Origin: JBICHN01 sp043101845
GTDB lineage: Bacteria > Planctomycetota > Phycisphaerae > Phycisphaerales > UBA5793
Length of the DNA stretch: 64,000 bases
Assembly (NCBI GenBank): GCA_043101845.1
Contig: JBICHN010000011.1
Coordinates: 1,054,001 to 1,118,000, forward strand
Reading direction: 5' to 3'
The first letter of the stretch is position 1. Each line of letters opens with the position of its first letter. The position numbers and the translations under genes are program-made. Below the pieces are notes generated by a model. The model was not told the origin of the DNA, made no database searches, and saw only the letters and a program-made list of their open reading frames with translations. Below are positions 43,967-52,996 of this stretch, piece after piece.

Positions 43967-45433
43967 ATGCACCGGGCAGACTTCGTTGCGGCAGGCGTAT
44001 CGGGGGTCCTCGTTTCAAGTGCGGCGCTGTTCGCCGAGCCCTGCCCTCCGGACTGGTCGCCGGCGTTTCCGTATGACACGACGCTCTATCCGTTCGAAAA
44101 CAAATGCATCGAGCTGAGCCAGGGGACGATGCACTATGTCGACGAATCGCTCCCCGGGGAGCCAGGGTCGATCGTGTTACTTCTCCACGGCAACCCGACC
44201 TGGTCGTTCCTCTATCGCGACATCATCCCGCCGCTCGTCGAGGCCGGGTACCGCGTGGTAGCGCCCGATTACTACGGATTCGGCCTATCCGATAAACCAG
44301 CGCTCAATGACTTCGGATACACGCCCGCCGAGCACACCGACACAATGGAGGAATTCATACTCGCGCTCGGGCTTGATGACATGACGCTCGTCATGCAGGA
44401 CTGGGGCGGTCCGATCGGCGTGACGCTTGCGGCGCGTCATCCCGACCGATTCCAGGCGGTGGTCATCATGAACACACTGCTCCAGGAGATCAGCGCGGAC
44501 GACCCGTCCTGGAATCATGTCGCCGTCGACTTTTCGATCGACAACATCGTGAATGAGAATCGTTATCGCACGACGGGCGAGTTCCCGCGCAACATGGGGA
44601 ATCGACTGGGTGAGCTCTACGGGCCGCGTGGCAGCGCCGAGTTCCGCGCCGTGCGCGACGCCTACTGGGGGCCCTTCCTCGATCTCACAACGGGAGATCC
44701 ACTCGGGCCGGACATCGTCGCGCCGACGAACATTTTTGCGCAGAACCTGCTGCTCAGCGCGAGTCTTCTCGACGGCGTAGACCAGAGCTTGCGGACCACG
44801 CTCAATGACCTCCCGCTCTACATGGTGTACGGGGGCGCCGACCCGTTCTTCGGCGCTCTGCGCTGTGACGACAACCGGCAGCCGGCCTGCCCCGACGACC
44901 TGACCTGCGAGGCGCGTCCAGACGACGAATTCTGCGTCGAGCCGGACGGCGATCTCGCCTTTCTCTATGTCGATCGGTTACGCGAACTCTGGAACCCTCG
45001 AAAGATCTACGGCCAGATCATCAGTCCCGATGGCGGACACTTCGTTCAGGAGTACGAGCAGGAGACGATCGCGATGGCGATCGAGACCGTAACCGAAATA
45101 GCGCTCACGAACGGCCTGAGTCTGCAGCCGCCGACCCCGGGTCGAGCCGGCGAGAATAATCTAATGATCATCACGAACGCGACTCCGGGTCACCGCGTCG
45201 CCCTTCTTTACTCGCGAACCCCGGGTCAGACCGAGTACCCGGGGTGTCCCGGGTTGACGGTCAATCTCACGAATCCAATCGTCGCGGATGTCGCCCGGGC
45301 CGATTCGGGAGGCGATGTCGTCTTCGAGGCGTTCGTGCCCTCGGCTGCTCGTCTGGTCGATGATCTCCGAGCTCAGGCGGTCGATCTGGACGAATGCTTC
45401 GTCAGCAATGTCGTCTTCATTCAGTTCGAATGA
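43967..45433 (+). CDS. Secreted haloalkane-dehalogenase-like alpha/beta hydrolase with shared C-terminal domain
   Basis: The protein has 488 residues. ATG 43967 is preferred to ATG 43961 because GGGAGGA then sits 6 nt upstream. A signal peptide ends near ALFAEP. The hydrolase core has HGNPTWSF (74-81), the nucleophile D145 in QDWGGPIG, the acid D292 in YGGADPFF and the base H358 in DGGHFVQE. This HGNPTW plus Asp-nucleophile set is the haloalkane dehalogenase pattern (Asn and Trp hold the halide). Residues 300-323 form a four-cysteine insert between the acid and the base that is not usual in the family. The last 100 residues or so are the shared C-terminal domain. It would act outside the cytoplasm, and its substrate is unknown. 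Confidence 0.87.
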   Translation: MHRADFVAAGVSGVLVSSAALFAEPCPPDWSPAFPYDTTLYPFENKCIELSQGTMHYVDESLPGEPGSIVLLLHGNPTWSFLYRDIIPPLVEAGYRVVAPDYYGFGLSDKPALNDFGYTPAEHTDTMEEFILALGLDDMTLVMQDWGGPIGVTLAARHPDRFQAVVIMNTLLQEISADDPSWNHVAVDFSIDNIVNENRYRTTGEFPRNMGNRLGELYGPRGSAEFRAVRDAYWGPFLDLTTGDPLGPDIVAPTNIFAQNLLLSASLLDGVDQSLRTTLNDLPLYMVYGGADPFFGALRCDDNRQPACPDDLTCEARPDDEFCVEPDGDLAFLYVDRLRELWNPRKIYGQIISPDGGHFVQEYEQETIAMAIETVTEIALTNGLSLQPPTPGRAGENNLMIITNATPGHRVALLYSRTPGQTEYPGCPGLTVNLTNPIVADVARADSGGDVVFEAFVPSAARLVDDLRAQAVDLDECFVSNVVFIQFE

Positions 45434-45545
45434 TTCGACCCGCTGTATACGCCGCTCCGTGCGGACGCAATAATGGAGAATGGAACGGCGTCGTTCCGCG
45501 CGAGAATCGTCCCGGTTCAACCCCAGCAGTACGGTGAGACCATTT

Positions 45546-46043
45546 ATGTCGTCACATGACGAAAATGACGAAATCGCACACGCCGCATCCGCGCAGTTTC
45601 AGGCGATGGTGGACAGCGTCGGCGTCAAGCGGTTCGCGAGCGCCATGGGGCTCTCGACCCGCCAGATCAATCGCATGCTCTCGGGCGCCCAACCGAATCC
45701 GGTGGACCGCCTCATCCGCTGCCTTCAGTGTTGCGATCCCGAAATCGGCGATCGGACGCTCGACTTCATATGCCAGGAAATGGGCGGTCACTTCGTCCGG
45801 GAGGAGGCGCTCGAGGCGGCGTCGGTCAATGCGGTGAAGGAGTGCGCCGAGGCCATCGCGGCCATCAGCGACGGGGAGATCTCCCGGATGGATGAGATCG
45901 AGATCCGGGAGGCCGTTCAGGCCCTCATTTCGCTCGCGAAAGCGGTGAAGCAGGAACGGCTCGGAGGGGCGGAAATCATTATCAAAGCGAAGCTTAGCGA
46001 CGAATCGGCGCCGACGGCCTCGGGCCCGGCAAGCCAAAAATGA
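45546..46043 (+). CDS. Helix-turn-helix protein resembling phage CII/CP76 regulators
   Basis: The protein has 165 residues from ATG 45546. The core (about 15-70) reads as an HTH: FASAMGLSTRQINRMLSGAQPNPVDRLIRCL, followed by DRTLDFICQEMGGHFVRE. This is the layout of the phage regulatory CII-like family, in which the HTH is followed by a helical oligomerisation part. A second helical half (residues 80-145) and a disordered tail complete it. No other phage genes lie nearby, so it is likely a domesticated regulator. A strong hairpin begins right after the stop. Confidence 0.6.
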   Translation: MSSHDENDEIAHAASAQFQAMVDSVGVKRFASAMGLSTRQINRMLSGAQPNPVDRLIRCLQCCDPEIGDRTLDFICQEMGGHFVREEALEAASVNAVKECAEAIAAISDGEISRMDEIEIREAVQALISLAKAVKQERLGGAEIIIKAKLSDESAPTASGPASQK

Positions 46044-46075
46044 CATCGATCGTGCTGGTATGGCACGATCGACGT
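46042..46075 (+). other. Strong hairpin directly after the CII-like gene
   Basis: TCGATCGTGC (46046-46055) and GCACGATCGA (46063-46072) pair perfectly with a 7-nt loop, and GAC/GTC can extend the stem. There is no T run, so it is a candidate transcript-end or RNA structure rather than a classic terminator. Confidence 0.5.
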
Positions 46076-46185
46076 CAGAAGGAGAGAAAGCGAAGGCTTG
46101 TTGAGTGCTCGTCTGGTTCAGGGGAGCCGGAGCCGCCTGCGGTCCGGTTCCGCCCATACATACGACTCGCGTCCGGTATCTGTTC

Positions 46186-46269
46186 ACCTCCGTTGTTTAT
46201 TTCGTGAGGTTTTTCTTAGGTGGCGTGTCCCGTGCTCGACACGGCTCTGGTTCGTGTCGAAACGGAGGT
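46186..46269 (+). other. Nested inverted repeats upstream of the ECF sigma gene
   Basis: ACCTCCGTT (46186-46194) is the exact reverse complement of AACGGAGGT (46261-46269). Inside lies CGACACG/CGTGTCG (46237-46243 and 46253-46259). The block ends 38 nt before the sigma-factor ATG. It could be a leader RNA structure or operator region; the rest of the 264-bp gap shows nothing else. Confidence 0.4.
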
Positions 46270-46307
46270 TTCCGCTTTACGAATCTGAGGCCGCGGCGTC
46301 ATAGTGG

Positions 46308-46844
46308 ATGAACCCGCCGATGAGCCGCCTCATGACTTCATCCCGATTCGAGCAGCCCGACACCCGACCCGACTGGGCGGCGTTGAGTAGACGGCTGCGA
46401 GGCGTCGCCCTCGTGCTCACCCGCCGGCCCGACCTGGCTGACGAACTCGCCCAGCAGGCGTTGGCCCGCGCGCTGGCTCGACTTGATCGGGATGACATTC
46501 AGTTCCCGTACCTCCGCAAGACCCTCATTAATCTCTGGCTCGACGAGCAGCGATCGCTCCGCCGTCGCATCGCCCGGCTCTCCCGGGTCGCGGCGACCGC
46601 GGCGCCCTGGCACTCCGGGAGCGACCCGTGCACGACCGCCGAACTTCGCACACGGCTTCAAGCCGTCATCACGGCGCTGCCCGCGCGACAACGCGCGGTC
46701 CTCACGCTCCGTCTCGTTGAGAACATGGACTATACCGCGATCGCCGAGACGCTCGACTGTTCCGTCGAGAGCGTGCGCACCACGCTCTGTGACGCTCGAC
46801 GACGCCTGCGATCGCGACTCGAGGAGTGGCGCCATGACTTCTGA
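46308..46844 (+). CDS. ECF-type sigma factor
   Basis: A 178-residue protein with sigma-70 region 2 (RLRGVALVLTRRPDLADELAQQALARAL, FPYLRKTLINLWLDEQRS) and region 4.2 HTH (LPARQRAVLTLRLVENMDYTAIAETLDCSVESVRTTLCDARRRL). ATG 46308 is the first start; ATG 46320 and 46332 are alternatives. Its 3' end overlaps the next gene by 11 bp, as sigma and anti-sigma genes often do. Confidence 0.88.
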   Translation: MNPPMSRLMTSSRFEQPDTRPDWAALSRRLRGVALVLTRRPDLADELAQQALARALARLDRDDIQFPYLRKTLINLWLDEQRSLRRRIARLSRVAATAAPWHSGSDPCTTAELRTRLQAVITALPARQRAVLTLRLVENMDYTAIAETLDCSVESVRTTLCDARRRLRSRLEEWRHDF

Positions 46845-47742
46845 ACCGACGCCCTCGAACTGGTCCGACGAATCGCTCGAGCGCTACCTCGACGATGATC
46901 TCAACGCGACCGAAATGTCCGCGCTGGCGGATGACCTGCGGCGGTCGGCGCCGCTCCGCGAACGGCTCGCGCGGCGATCGCAGGAAAATGATCTCGTTCG
47001 CGCGGCTCTCGAAGTGGACGACGACGAAATCGAGAAGGCGACCGCCCATCGTCGAAGGCAACAACCCTTCGTGCTCGGCGCGACGGTCATGAGCGCCGTG
47101 GCCGCGGCGATCGCCATCGCGTTCGTCTGGCCCGGCCGCGGAGAGCGGCCGTCGATCGATCGGACGACGGAGAATGTCGTACGGGCGTCGGAGGGAGAGG
47201 ACGCAGACGCTGAAGCCAGCGTCGCCTCGAGATCCGAGTCACGCGCGTCGACCATTCGCGTCGTGCTCGCGATCGAGCGTTCGAGGCCGGATCCTGATCG
47301 ACAGGCCCGACCGGAGGCCGAGAACGAAACCATGGAGCTGGCGGGACCGGCTCCGATGACGATGGAACGACTTGATCGCGCGCTGGCCACCGGCGATGTC
47401 GACGCGGCGATCGAGTCACTTCGCGCCGCGCCCGATGACGCGTCCCGCGAAGATGGTTTCAGTCGCCTCGCCACGATCCTTCGTTCCGCCGAAACTTCCG
47501 AGCGTGTGCTCGATCAGTTGCCGCCCGCCGAGCAGGTGGCCGTGTGCCGCCTCTGGGCCGAGGATCCGCGGATGCGTCCCGTGTCGTTCGAGCGCCTGCA
47601 GCGGCTCTCGACCGATCCGGCGGTGTCGTCCGCGGTCAGTGAGACGCTCGAACGCTTGTACCACAATCGCACGCTCCGACCCTGGATGCGAAGCTACGGC
47701 CTTGCCGATTCACGCGGACCGCGCTCGTCGCCTGTCGGCTGA
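46834..47742 (+). CDS. Putative membrane anti-sigma factor
   Basis: A 302-residue protein starting at ATG 46834, with GAGGAG 8 nt upstream and inside the end of the sigma gene. The N-terminal 70 residues (DESLERYLDDDLNATEMSALADDLRRSAPLRERLARR) match the helical anti-sigma/zf-HC2-like layout but have no cysteine or histidine zinc ligands. A membrane helix lies at about 75-95 (VMSAVAAAIAIAFVWP). The C-terminal 200 residues are probably extracytoplasmic and sense a signal. The assignment rests on gene overlap, topology and the N-terminal pattern. Confidence 0.78.
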   Translation: MTSEPTPSNWSDESLERYLDDDLNATEMSALADDLRRSAPLRERLARRSQENDLVRAALEVDDDEIEKATAHRRRQQPFVLGATVMSAVAAAIAIAFVWPGRGERPSIDRTTENVVRASEGEDADAEASVASRSESRASTIRVVLAIERSRPDPDRQARPEAENETMELAGPAPMTMERLDRALATGDVDAAIESLRAAPDDASREDGFSRLATILRSAETSERVLDQLPPAEQVAVCRLWAEDPRMRPVSFERLQRLSTDPAVSSAVSETLERLYHNRTLRPWMRSYGLADSRGPRSSPVG

Positions 47743-47799
47743 GCGAAGCCGCGATTTCACCCGATGAACCATTCCCGTGCCTACGAGGAGACACTGTCC

Positions 47800-48648
47800 A
47801 TGCGCGCCAACTTACTGCACCGTTTCGCCGTCACCGCGTCCGTGACTCTCATGCTCACGTTCCTCCCGACCGCAGTCGCGCAGGACGATGAAGAGATGGA
47901 GATGGAGCACGAGGAGACGCCCTGGATCACCAAGATCTACGACCTCCGCGATGTCGCAGCGCTCCTGCCTCCGAGCGAGGAGCACGACGATCTTCTCGAC
48001 TTCATTACGCAGGAGATCGTCGCGAGCCAGGGATTTCCGGCCGATCGACTTGCCGCCGGTGTCTACATGGTCAGTGGGGAGCCGGAGAACCACGACACCT
48101 TCGTCGAACTCATCGGCCAGGTCGAGTCGCTCTATCACGAAACTTACGAGGTGGAATTGCTGATGTTCACCGTGCCAAGCGGCGAGGCGCCGGAACTTCG
48201 CAGCCGCTTCGACGGTGACGCCGAACTGCGCACGAAATTCGTCGTGCAGCGGCGGCATCCAACCCTCATCGAGGCGACCGAGGTTCAGACCTATGTCTCG
48301 GACTGGCAGCCCGTCGTGGGCGACCAGTCGGCGGGGTATGACCCGGAAACGAGTGAGATCGAGTCAGGCCTTGTCGTGACGGTGACCGTGGGGACCGGAC
48401 TCGACGGCGACGGCATCGGATTCCTGATGCGCGGCGAAGTCTCGGATGTGACGATGCACACGGCCCGGACTCCGGGATCACAGTACAACATCTCGGGACT
48501 CGATCTTGGGCTGCCGACGCTGGCCCGGCGATCAATCCGATCGAATCTGCGAATCGCTGAAGGTGAATCGACCGTCGTCGCGGTGACGCCCGGGTTCCAT
48601 GAAGGCGCCATCGTCATCGCGGCGCGAGTGACCGCGATCGATGAATGA
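47800..48648 (+). CDS. Exported protein of unknown function
   Basis: The protein has 282 residues from ATG 47800, chosen over ATG 47764 because the signal peptide (MRANLLHRFAVTASVTLMLTFLPTAVAQ) begins there and GAGGAG precedes it. After a Met/Glu-rich segment comes ITKIYDLRDVAALLPPSEEHDDLLDFI, reminiscent of secretin N-domain-like helices and strands in planctomycete proteins. The rest is beta-rich. No catalytic motif was seen. It is the third gene after the ECF pair and could be a regulated target, which is inference only. Confidence 0.6.
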   Translation: MRANLLHRFAVTASVTLMLTFLPTAVAQDDEEMEMEHEETPWITKIYDLRDVAALLPPSEEHDDLLDFITQEIVASQGFPADRLAAGVYMVSGEPENHDTFVELIGQVESLYHETYEVELLMFTVPSGEAPELRSRFDGDAELRTKFVVQRRHPTLIEATEVQTYVSDWQPVVGDQSAGYDPETSEIESGLVVTVTVGTGLDGDGIGFLMRGEVSDVTMHTARTPGSQYNISGLDLGLPTLARRSIRSNLRIAEGESTVVAVTPGFHEGAIVIAARVTAIDE

Positions 48649-48674
48649 TCCCGAACGAGAACATCCGTGTCGAT

Positions 48675-49628
48675 TCAGAAGTTGAACGACACGCCGAGAC
48701 CGATGAAGGGCGCCGGATCGGATTCAAATTCCCGTCCGGCGTTCCCGTTTCGGTTCTCGATTTCAAACTCCTGAAACGCGAGCACACCCCCGGTCAGATC
48801 GATCGAGATCGAATTGTCAGCGCGATAGCGCATCGCGATGTAGATCGGCACGGCGGTGTCTTCGACGACGCTGCCGAGTTTGACGGGGTCATTGTCGAGG
48901 CGGAAGCGTCGATTCTCATATGCGGCGCCAAGCACCGCGACGAGGCCGTCTCCGTAGTCGTAGCGGAGCTCTCCCCGCGTGCCATCGACTACGAACGACC
49001 ACTGATCGTCGATCGACCAGTCGAGCGTGATCGCGGGAAGAATGAGTTCGTCATCCTCAATCTGTGTCGCGACGAGCACACCGAGCGAGGCGGTGAAGTC
49101 CTCGTTGAATTCGCGTTGAATGGCGAAGATACCGCCGTACGAGTCCGCATCAGAGTAATCGACATCACTCTCGCCGGCGAATCGCGCAATGCCGGACGCC
49201 GTCCAGGACCATTCGTCATCGACTGCTACTTCGACACCCAGCCGTGCGTCGATGATATGAATGTCACCGAAGGGCTCCGCGGCGCCCGCGATGAAGGTGT
49301 TTGGTCGGTCGAAGTCGTAGTTGCTGTATTCGTACCCAAGACTGAACTTGATCTGAGCCTCGCGCGAGACCGGTTTCTTGAGGAGGTAGTTGAATCCGGC
49401 CCGCCAGGTTCGATAGTCGTCGTTCGCACCATCGAGATCGGACGGAAAGGTGTACCTCGTGAACGGCGTGAATCTCACGAACGGATCACCCGCGGTCGCG
49501 TTCCCGTCCTCCGTCGCGTCGAGCGGGAGCGTTTCCGCGTCCTCGGCGACTTGCGCCACGGCGCCGGTCGTCAAGATGAGCGTGACTCCCGCCGACCAGA
49601 GCCATTTCCGCGATCCGAATCCACCCAT
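48675..49628 (-). CDS. Outer-membrane beta-barrel protein
   Basis: The protein has 317 residues with a signal peptide (VTLILTTGAVAQ). The mature chain consists of alternating amphipathic strands (for example IKFSLGYEYSNYDF, WSWTASGIARFAG, DWSIDDQWSFVVDGTRGELRYDYGDGL) and ends with phenylalanine in GLGVSFNF, the usual C-terminal signature of barrel insertion. It resembles the DUF6268 type of barrel. Transport or pore function cannot be assigned. Confidence 0.75.
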   Translation of the reverse strand: MGGFGSRKWLWSAGVTLILTTGAVAQVAEDAETLPLDATEDGNATAGDPFVRFTPFTRYTFPSDLDGANDDYRTWRAGFNYLLKKPVSREAQIKFSLGYEYSNYDFDRPNTFIAGAAEPFGDIHIIDARLGVEVAVDDEWSWTASGIARFAGESDVDYSDADSYGGIFAIQREFNEDFTASLGVLVATQIEDDELILPAITLDWSIDDQWSFVVDGTRGELRYDYGDGLVAVLGAAYENRRFRLDNDPVKLGSVVEDTAVPIYIAMRYRADNSISIDLTGGVLAFQEFEIENRNGNAGREFESDPAPFIGLGVSFNF

Positions 49629-49687
49629 TCCGTCGCTCCGTTCCGAGTATTCAGCACGAGGTTTCGGCGGATGATACCCGATACTCG

Positions 49688-50761
49688 TCAGGATCGCTCC
49701 GCTCGCGAACGCTCACCGTTCGACGAATCCCCCACGCGTCTTGTCGGCAACGGCTCTTTGAAGGTCAGGGTGCGATAGGGGAACGGGATCTCGATTTCGC
49801 GATCGTCGAGGGCCCGCTTGATCGCGCGAACGACCTCGCCGCGCGACTTGCGCACGCCGAGCGGGGTCGAGTCGGACCACCATGCGACCTCGATGTCGAT
49901 GCTGCTCGAACCAAAACCGTTCGCGAAGACCTGCACTTCGTGCTCGCTCGAGACGGAGTCGCACGATTCGACGGCCTCGCGAATGATCGGCAGCGCCTCG
50001 TCGACATCCACATCGTATGCGACGCCGGTCATAATCGTGATGCGGCGGGTCTTGCGATTCGTGAGCACCTCGACCGGGTTCGTGAAGAGAAACGAGTTCG
50101 GTACGACGACGAGCTCGTCCGTAGTTCGCCGAATGAGCGTCATGCGGATCTCAATCTCCTCAACCTTGCCCATGATGTCTTCACACTCGATGTAGTCGCC
50201 GGGCTCGAACGGAAAGCGCCACAGCAGCAGAACCCCGGCGAAGAAGTTCTCGAAGATGTCCTTGAAGGCGAAACCGACGGCGACCGAAAGGAGCCCGAGT
50301 CCGCCAAGCGCCTTTGTCGGGGTCAGCCCCGGGAACACGATCATCGCGGTGAGAAGGAGGCCGATCGCCCAGGTCGCGATGAACGCAAGCTGCGCGATGA
50401 GATCGCGCAGGGATTGACGCATCTCCGATCGCTTCGCCATCTTGCGTGCGATCGCGCGTACGGCGAACGCGAGAAATGCGGTGAGCACGAGGACGGCGAG
50501 GCCGGCGACGAAGTAGGGGATATAGGAAACGAAGTCGCCCCAGACTCCGGCGAGCGTTTCTTGAATTTCACCCATGGCCTCGTCAAATGACTTTGGCGCA
50601 TCTTCCACTTCGTCGGCCGCCGTCTGCTGCCCGGCGCCTTCTGAGTTCGCAGCTTCGCTCGCGTCCGATCCACCTGCGGGTTGCGCAAGGGTTGCGACGG
50701 GCGCCTGGACACTGAAAAAACCGGAACGCAGCGCGCACATCGCGCTTGTGAGAAGGGACAT
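49688..50761 (-). CDS. MscS-family mechanosensitive ion channel (second copy)
   Basis: The protein has 357 residues from ATG 50761, with GGGAGA 7 nt upstream. A first hydrophobic stretch is followed by an acidic Ala/Ser/Glu-rich linker (about 30-60). Membrane helices lie near 75-100, 115-140 and 145-170. The pore motif is GGLGLLSVAVGFAFKDIFENFFAG, then FPFEPGDYIECEDIMGKVEEI and LVVVPNSFLFTNPVEVLTN, typical of the MscS beta domain. It differs clearly from the copy at 7174, with a shorter transmembrane region, so they likely have distinct thresholds. Confidence 0.9.
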   Translation of the reverse strand: MSLLTSAMCALRSGFFSVQAPVATLAQPAGGSDASEAANSEGAGQQTAADEVEDAPKSFDEAMGEIQETLAGVWGDFVSYIPYFVAGLAVLVLTAFLAFAVRAIARKMAKRSEMRQSLRDLIAQLAFIATWAIGLLLTAMIVFPGLTPTKALGGLGLLSVAVGFAFKDIFENFFAGVLLLWRFPFEPGDYIECEDIMGKVEEIEIRMTLIRRTTDELVVVPNSFLFTNPVEVLTNRKTRRITIMTGVAYDVDVDEALPIIREAVESCDSVSSEHEVQVFANGFGSSSIDIEVAWWSDSTPLGVRKSRGEVVRAIKRALDDREIEIPFPYRTLTFKEPLPTRRVGDSSNGERSRAERS

Positions 50762-50914
50762 GACTTCTCTCCCTTGAATCGAGCGCCGAATTCCTGTCGG
50801 CGTGAACAAGGCTAGGGAAAGTATGGGCCCCGGCGCGTGAAGGATCGTTCATGGCGAACCCGTCGATGGCGCGATGGACCATGAACTCGTCGTCAAGGTG
50901 TGCTTCCCCGCAGA

Positions 50915-52891
50915 TTACACGCGGGTTCGACCGGTGTACACGATCCATTCAAGCGCGAGCGCTGCGAGCGCCGCCAACACGAACCACGGCCATAGTTCGC
51001 GCGGAGCGCGTTGACCTTCGGCGACCGCCGTCGCGCCCGCCACAGTTACGGGTGTCGACGGCGCGGGCCGAGTCTCCGACTCGGTCGCACTGAGCAGGTT
51101 CACGGCCAGTCGCGCGTCTTCCTCCGCCACCCCTTCAAGCTCGTAGAGTCCGACGCGACGGAACACCGGAAGCGTAACCGACTCACCGGGCATGACGCTC
51201 CATTCCGCAGCCACCGGTCCAGTCATCCGGACCGTGTCGGATACGGCGCGAACGGTCGCCCGTTCACCCGCCTGAATCGTTCGGCCGGCCTCCGTCCTCC
51301 GATCGGCGGGCAACCACTCCACCGCGTTCTGCATGAAGATGGCGAATGCGACATGAAGTGGCCAGTTGCTCTCGAGGATCTCGAAGCTCACGAGGAGGTG
51401 ACGCACACCGCGCCGTTCGATCGCGGCGATGAGCGCGCCGCCGTCTCCCAGCGCCAGCAGTACGCCGGCGTCTTCGTCGAACGCAAGGCGCGCCGGGCTC
51501 GCGACCGCAATGGGGTCAAGGTTGACATCTCGCAATACGGGATGGCGTCGCGTCCAACTGAGGACGCGGCGACTCGCCGGAGCATCGAGGACAACGCGCT
51601 CGATCCCTTCGAAGGGTGGTGCGGCGCCAAACGACAACGACGGGATCGGTGGCGCCACGGGCGGCGCATATCGATCGAACACAATCAAGTCGTAGCGGGC
51701 GAACCGAGTCGCCTGCTCCGCCGCGGGAAGCGCGAGCATCGACTCGTACGCGGCGCCGCTCATCGTTTCGACCTGCTCGAGATCGAGTACCTCGAGAGCG
51801 TCGGCGATAAAGGCGTCGACGCTTCCGTCGAGAGCGACCGCCAATGCAATTGACCGATCGATCGGCTCCATGATGAGTCCAGCCGAGTCATCCACGGGCA
51901 GAATGTCATCGACCATCAGCCGCGCCCGGAGAAGGGCGCCGGCGCCCGGGTCGCGCACCCGGAAGCGGAATGAGCGCTCGGCAGGGATAATGAAGTCTTC
52001 GTCGCGCGCGGCCGGGTCGAACTCGAGAACGATCGTCTCCACGATTTCACCATTCACCTCGAGCGTCACCGGCGTCGCGATCGATTCGGTCGCATTGCTC
52101 TGAGCGACACCGAAGACGATGACACTCGACCGGTCATCGCGTTCGCGACGGGCCGCCAGCGTCACAATGCCGAAGTTGCGGGTGGCTGCGTCGTCGACCT
52201 CCTCATCGGTCGGCGGCTCCGCGACGGGCAGGAATCGAAATGCGCCACTCGAGAGCTCCGGGGCTCGCTCGTCCGGAAAGCGGCCGTCGCTGATGAGCAC
52301 CACTTCCACCGACGCGTCACCGGCGGTGAGGAGATACGCGTCGGCGAGTCGAATGGCCGGCGCGAGGCGACCGGGTTCATCCGTTGGATCAAGCGAGGCG
52401 ATCGCAGCGATCGCCGCGTCCATATTGCCGGAGAACGGCGCAACGATTCGCGCGTCCGCGGAAGCGGCAATGAGCATCACCTCGCGGGCGCCGCCGCTGC
52501 GCTCGAGGTCGCGAATGAACTCGCGGGCAATCTGCTTCGCCCGGTCGAATCGGGTGCTCTCGGCGCCGGGCCGGAGTCGAGCCTGCATCGAGGCGGAGAC
52601 ATCGACGATCAGAATGACACGACTCGCGACGGGATCAGCTGCGCTGAAGATTGGTCGCGCCGCGGCGAGGAAGAGCGCAGCGAGCAGGAGAAGTTGAATG
52701 AGCAGCAACCAGCTCCAGCGCAATCTTTGAAACGGCGCATTCGCTTTGAGATCACGCACCGCCTGACGCCAGAGCAGTGTGGTGGACACAATGGCGGTCC
52801 GACGGCGCAACTTGAGAAAATAGAGCAGCAGCAGCGCCGGCACGACGATCGCCGCGCCGATCAGTGCCGCGATGGGGGTGAGAAACTGCAC
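50915..52891 (-). CDS. BatA-like protein with von Willebrand factor A domain
   Basis: A 658-residue membrane protein from GTG 52891. Residues 1-30 and 58-78 are membrane helices of the BatA N-terminal type (FLTPIAALIGAAIVVPALLLLYFLKLRRR). DVSAS at 97-101 is the VWA metal-ion-dependent adhesion site. The centre is a beta-rich region, and a final helix lies near residue 640 (WFVLAALAALALEWIVY). BatA-type proteins are part of aerotolerance/MoxR-linked complexes in many bacteria; no moxR gene is in the window. The GTG start has only a weak upstream purine run. Confidence 0.8.
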   Translation of the reverse strand: MQFLTPIAALIGAAIVVPALLLLYFLKLRRRTAIVSTTLLWRQAVRDLKANAPFQRLRWSWLLLIQLLLLAALFLAAARPIFSAADPVASRVILIVDVSASMQARLRPGAESTRFDRAKQIAREFIRDLERSGGAREVMLIAASADARIVAPFSGNMDAAIAAIASLDPTDEPGRLAPAIRLADAYLLTAGDASVEVVLISDGRFPDERAPELSSGAFRFLPVAEPPTDEEVDDAATRNFGIVTLAARRERDDRSSVIVFGVAQSNATESIATPVTLEVNGEIVETIVLEFDPAARDEDFIIPAERSFRFRVRDPGAGALLRARLMVDDILPVDDSAGLIMEPIDRSIALAVALDGSVDAFIADALEVLDLEQVETMSGAAYESMLALPAAEQATRFARYDLIVFDRYAPPVAPPIPSLSFGAAPPFEGIERVVLDAPASRRVLSWTRRHPVLRDVNLDPIAVASPARLAFDEDAGVLLALGDGGALIAAIERRGVRHLLVSFEILESNWPLHVAFAIFMQNAVEWLPADRRTEAGRTIQAGERATVRAVSDTVRMTGPVAAEWSVMPGESVTLPVFRRVGLYELEGVAEEDARLAVNLLSATESETRPAPSTPVTVAGATAVAEGQRAPRELWPWFVLAALAALALEWIVYTGRTRV

Positions 52892-52996
52892 CGGCCTAGT
52901 TTAGAGGTCCAGCGGGGCTCTCAGGTCGAATCCGCCAGCTTCGTTCGCCGGATCTTTCTGCAGCCGCGTACTCGATTGTCCGATATGTAGGAGGCC

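Noticed and set aside
45546..46043. Prophage or phage island near the CII-like gene
   Set aside because: No integrase, capsid, terminase or attachment site was seen nearby; the neighbours are miaE, a hydrolase and sigma genes.
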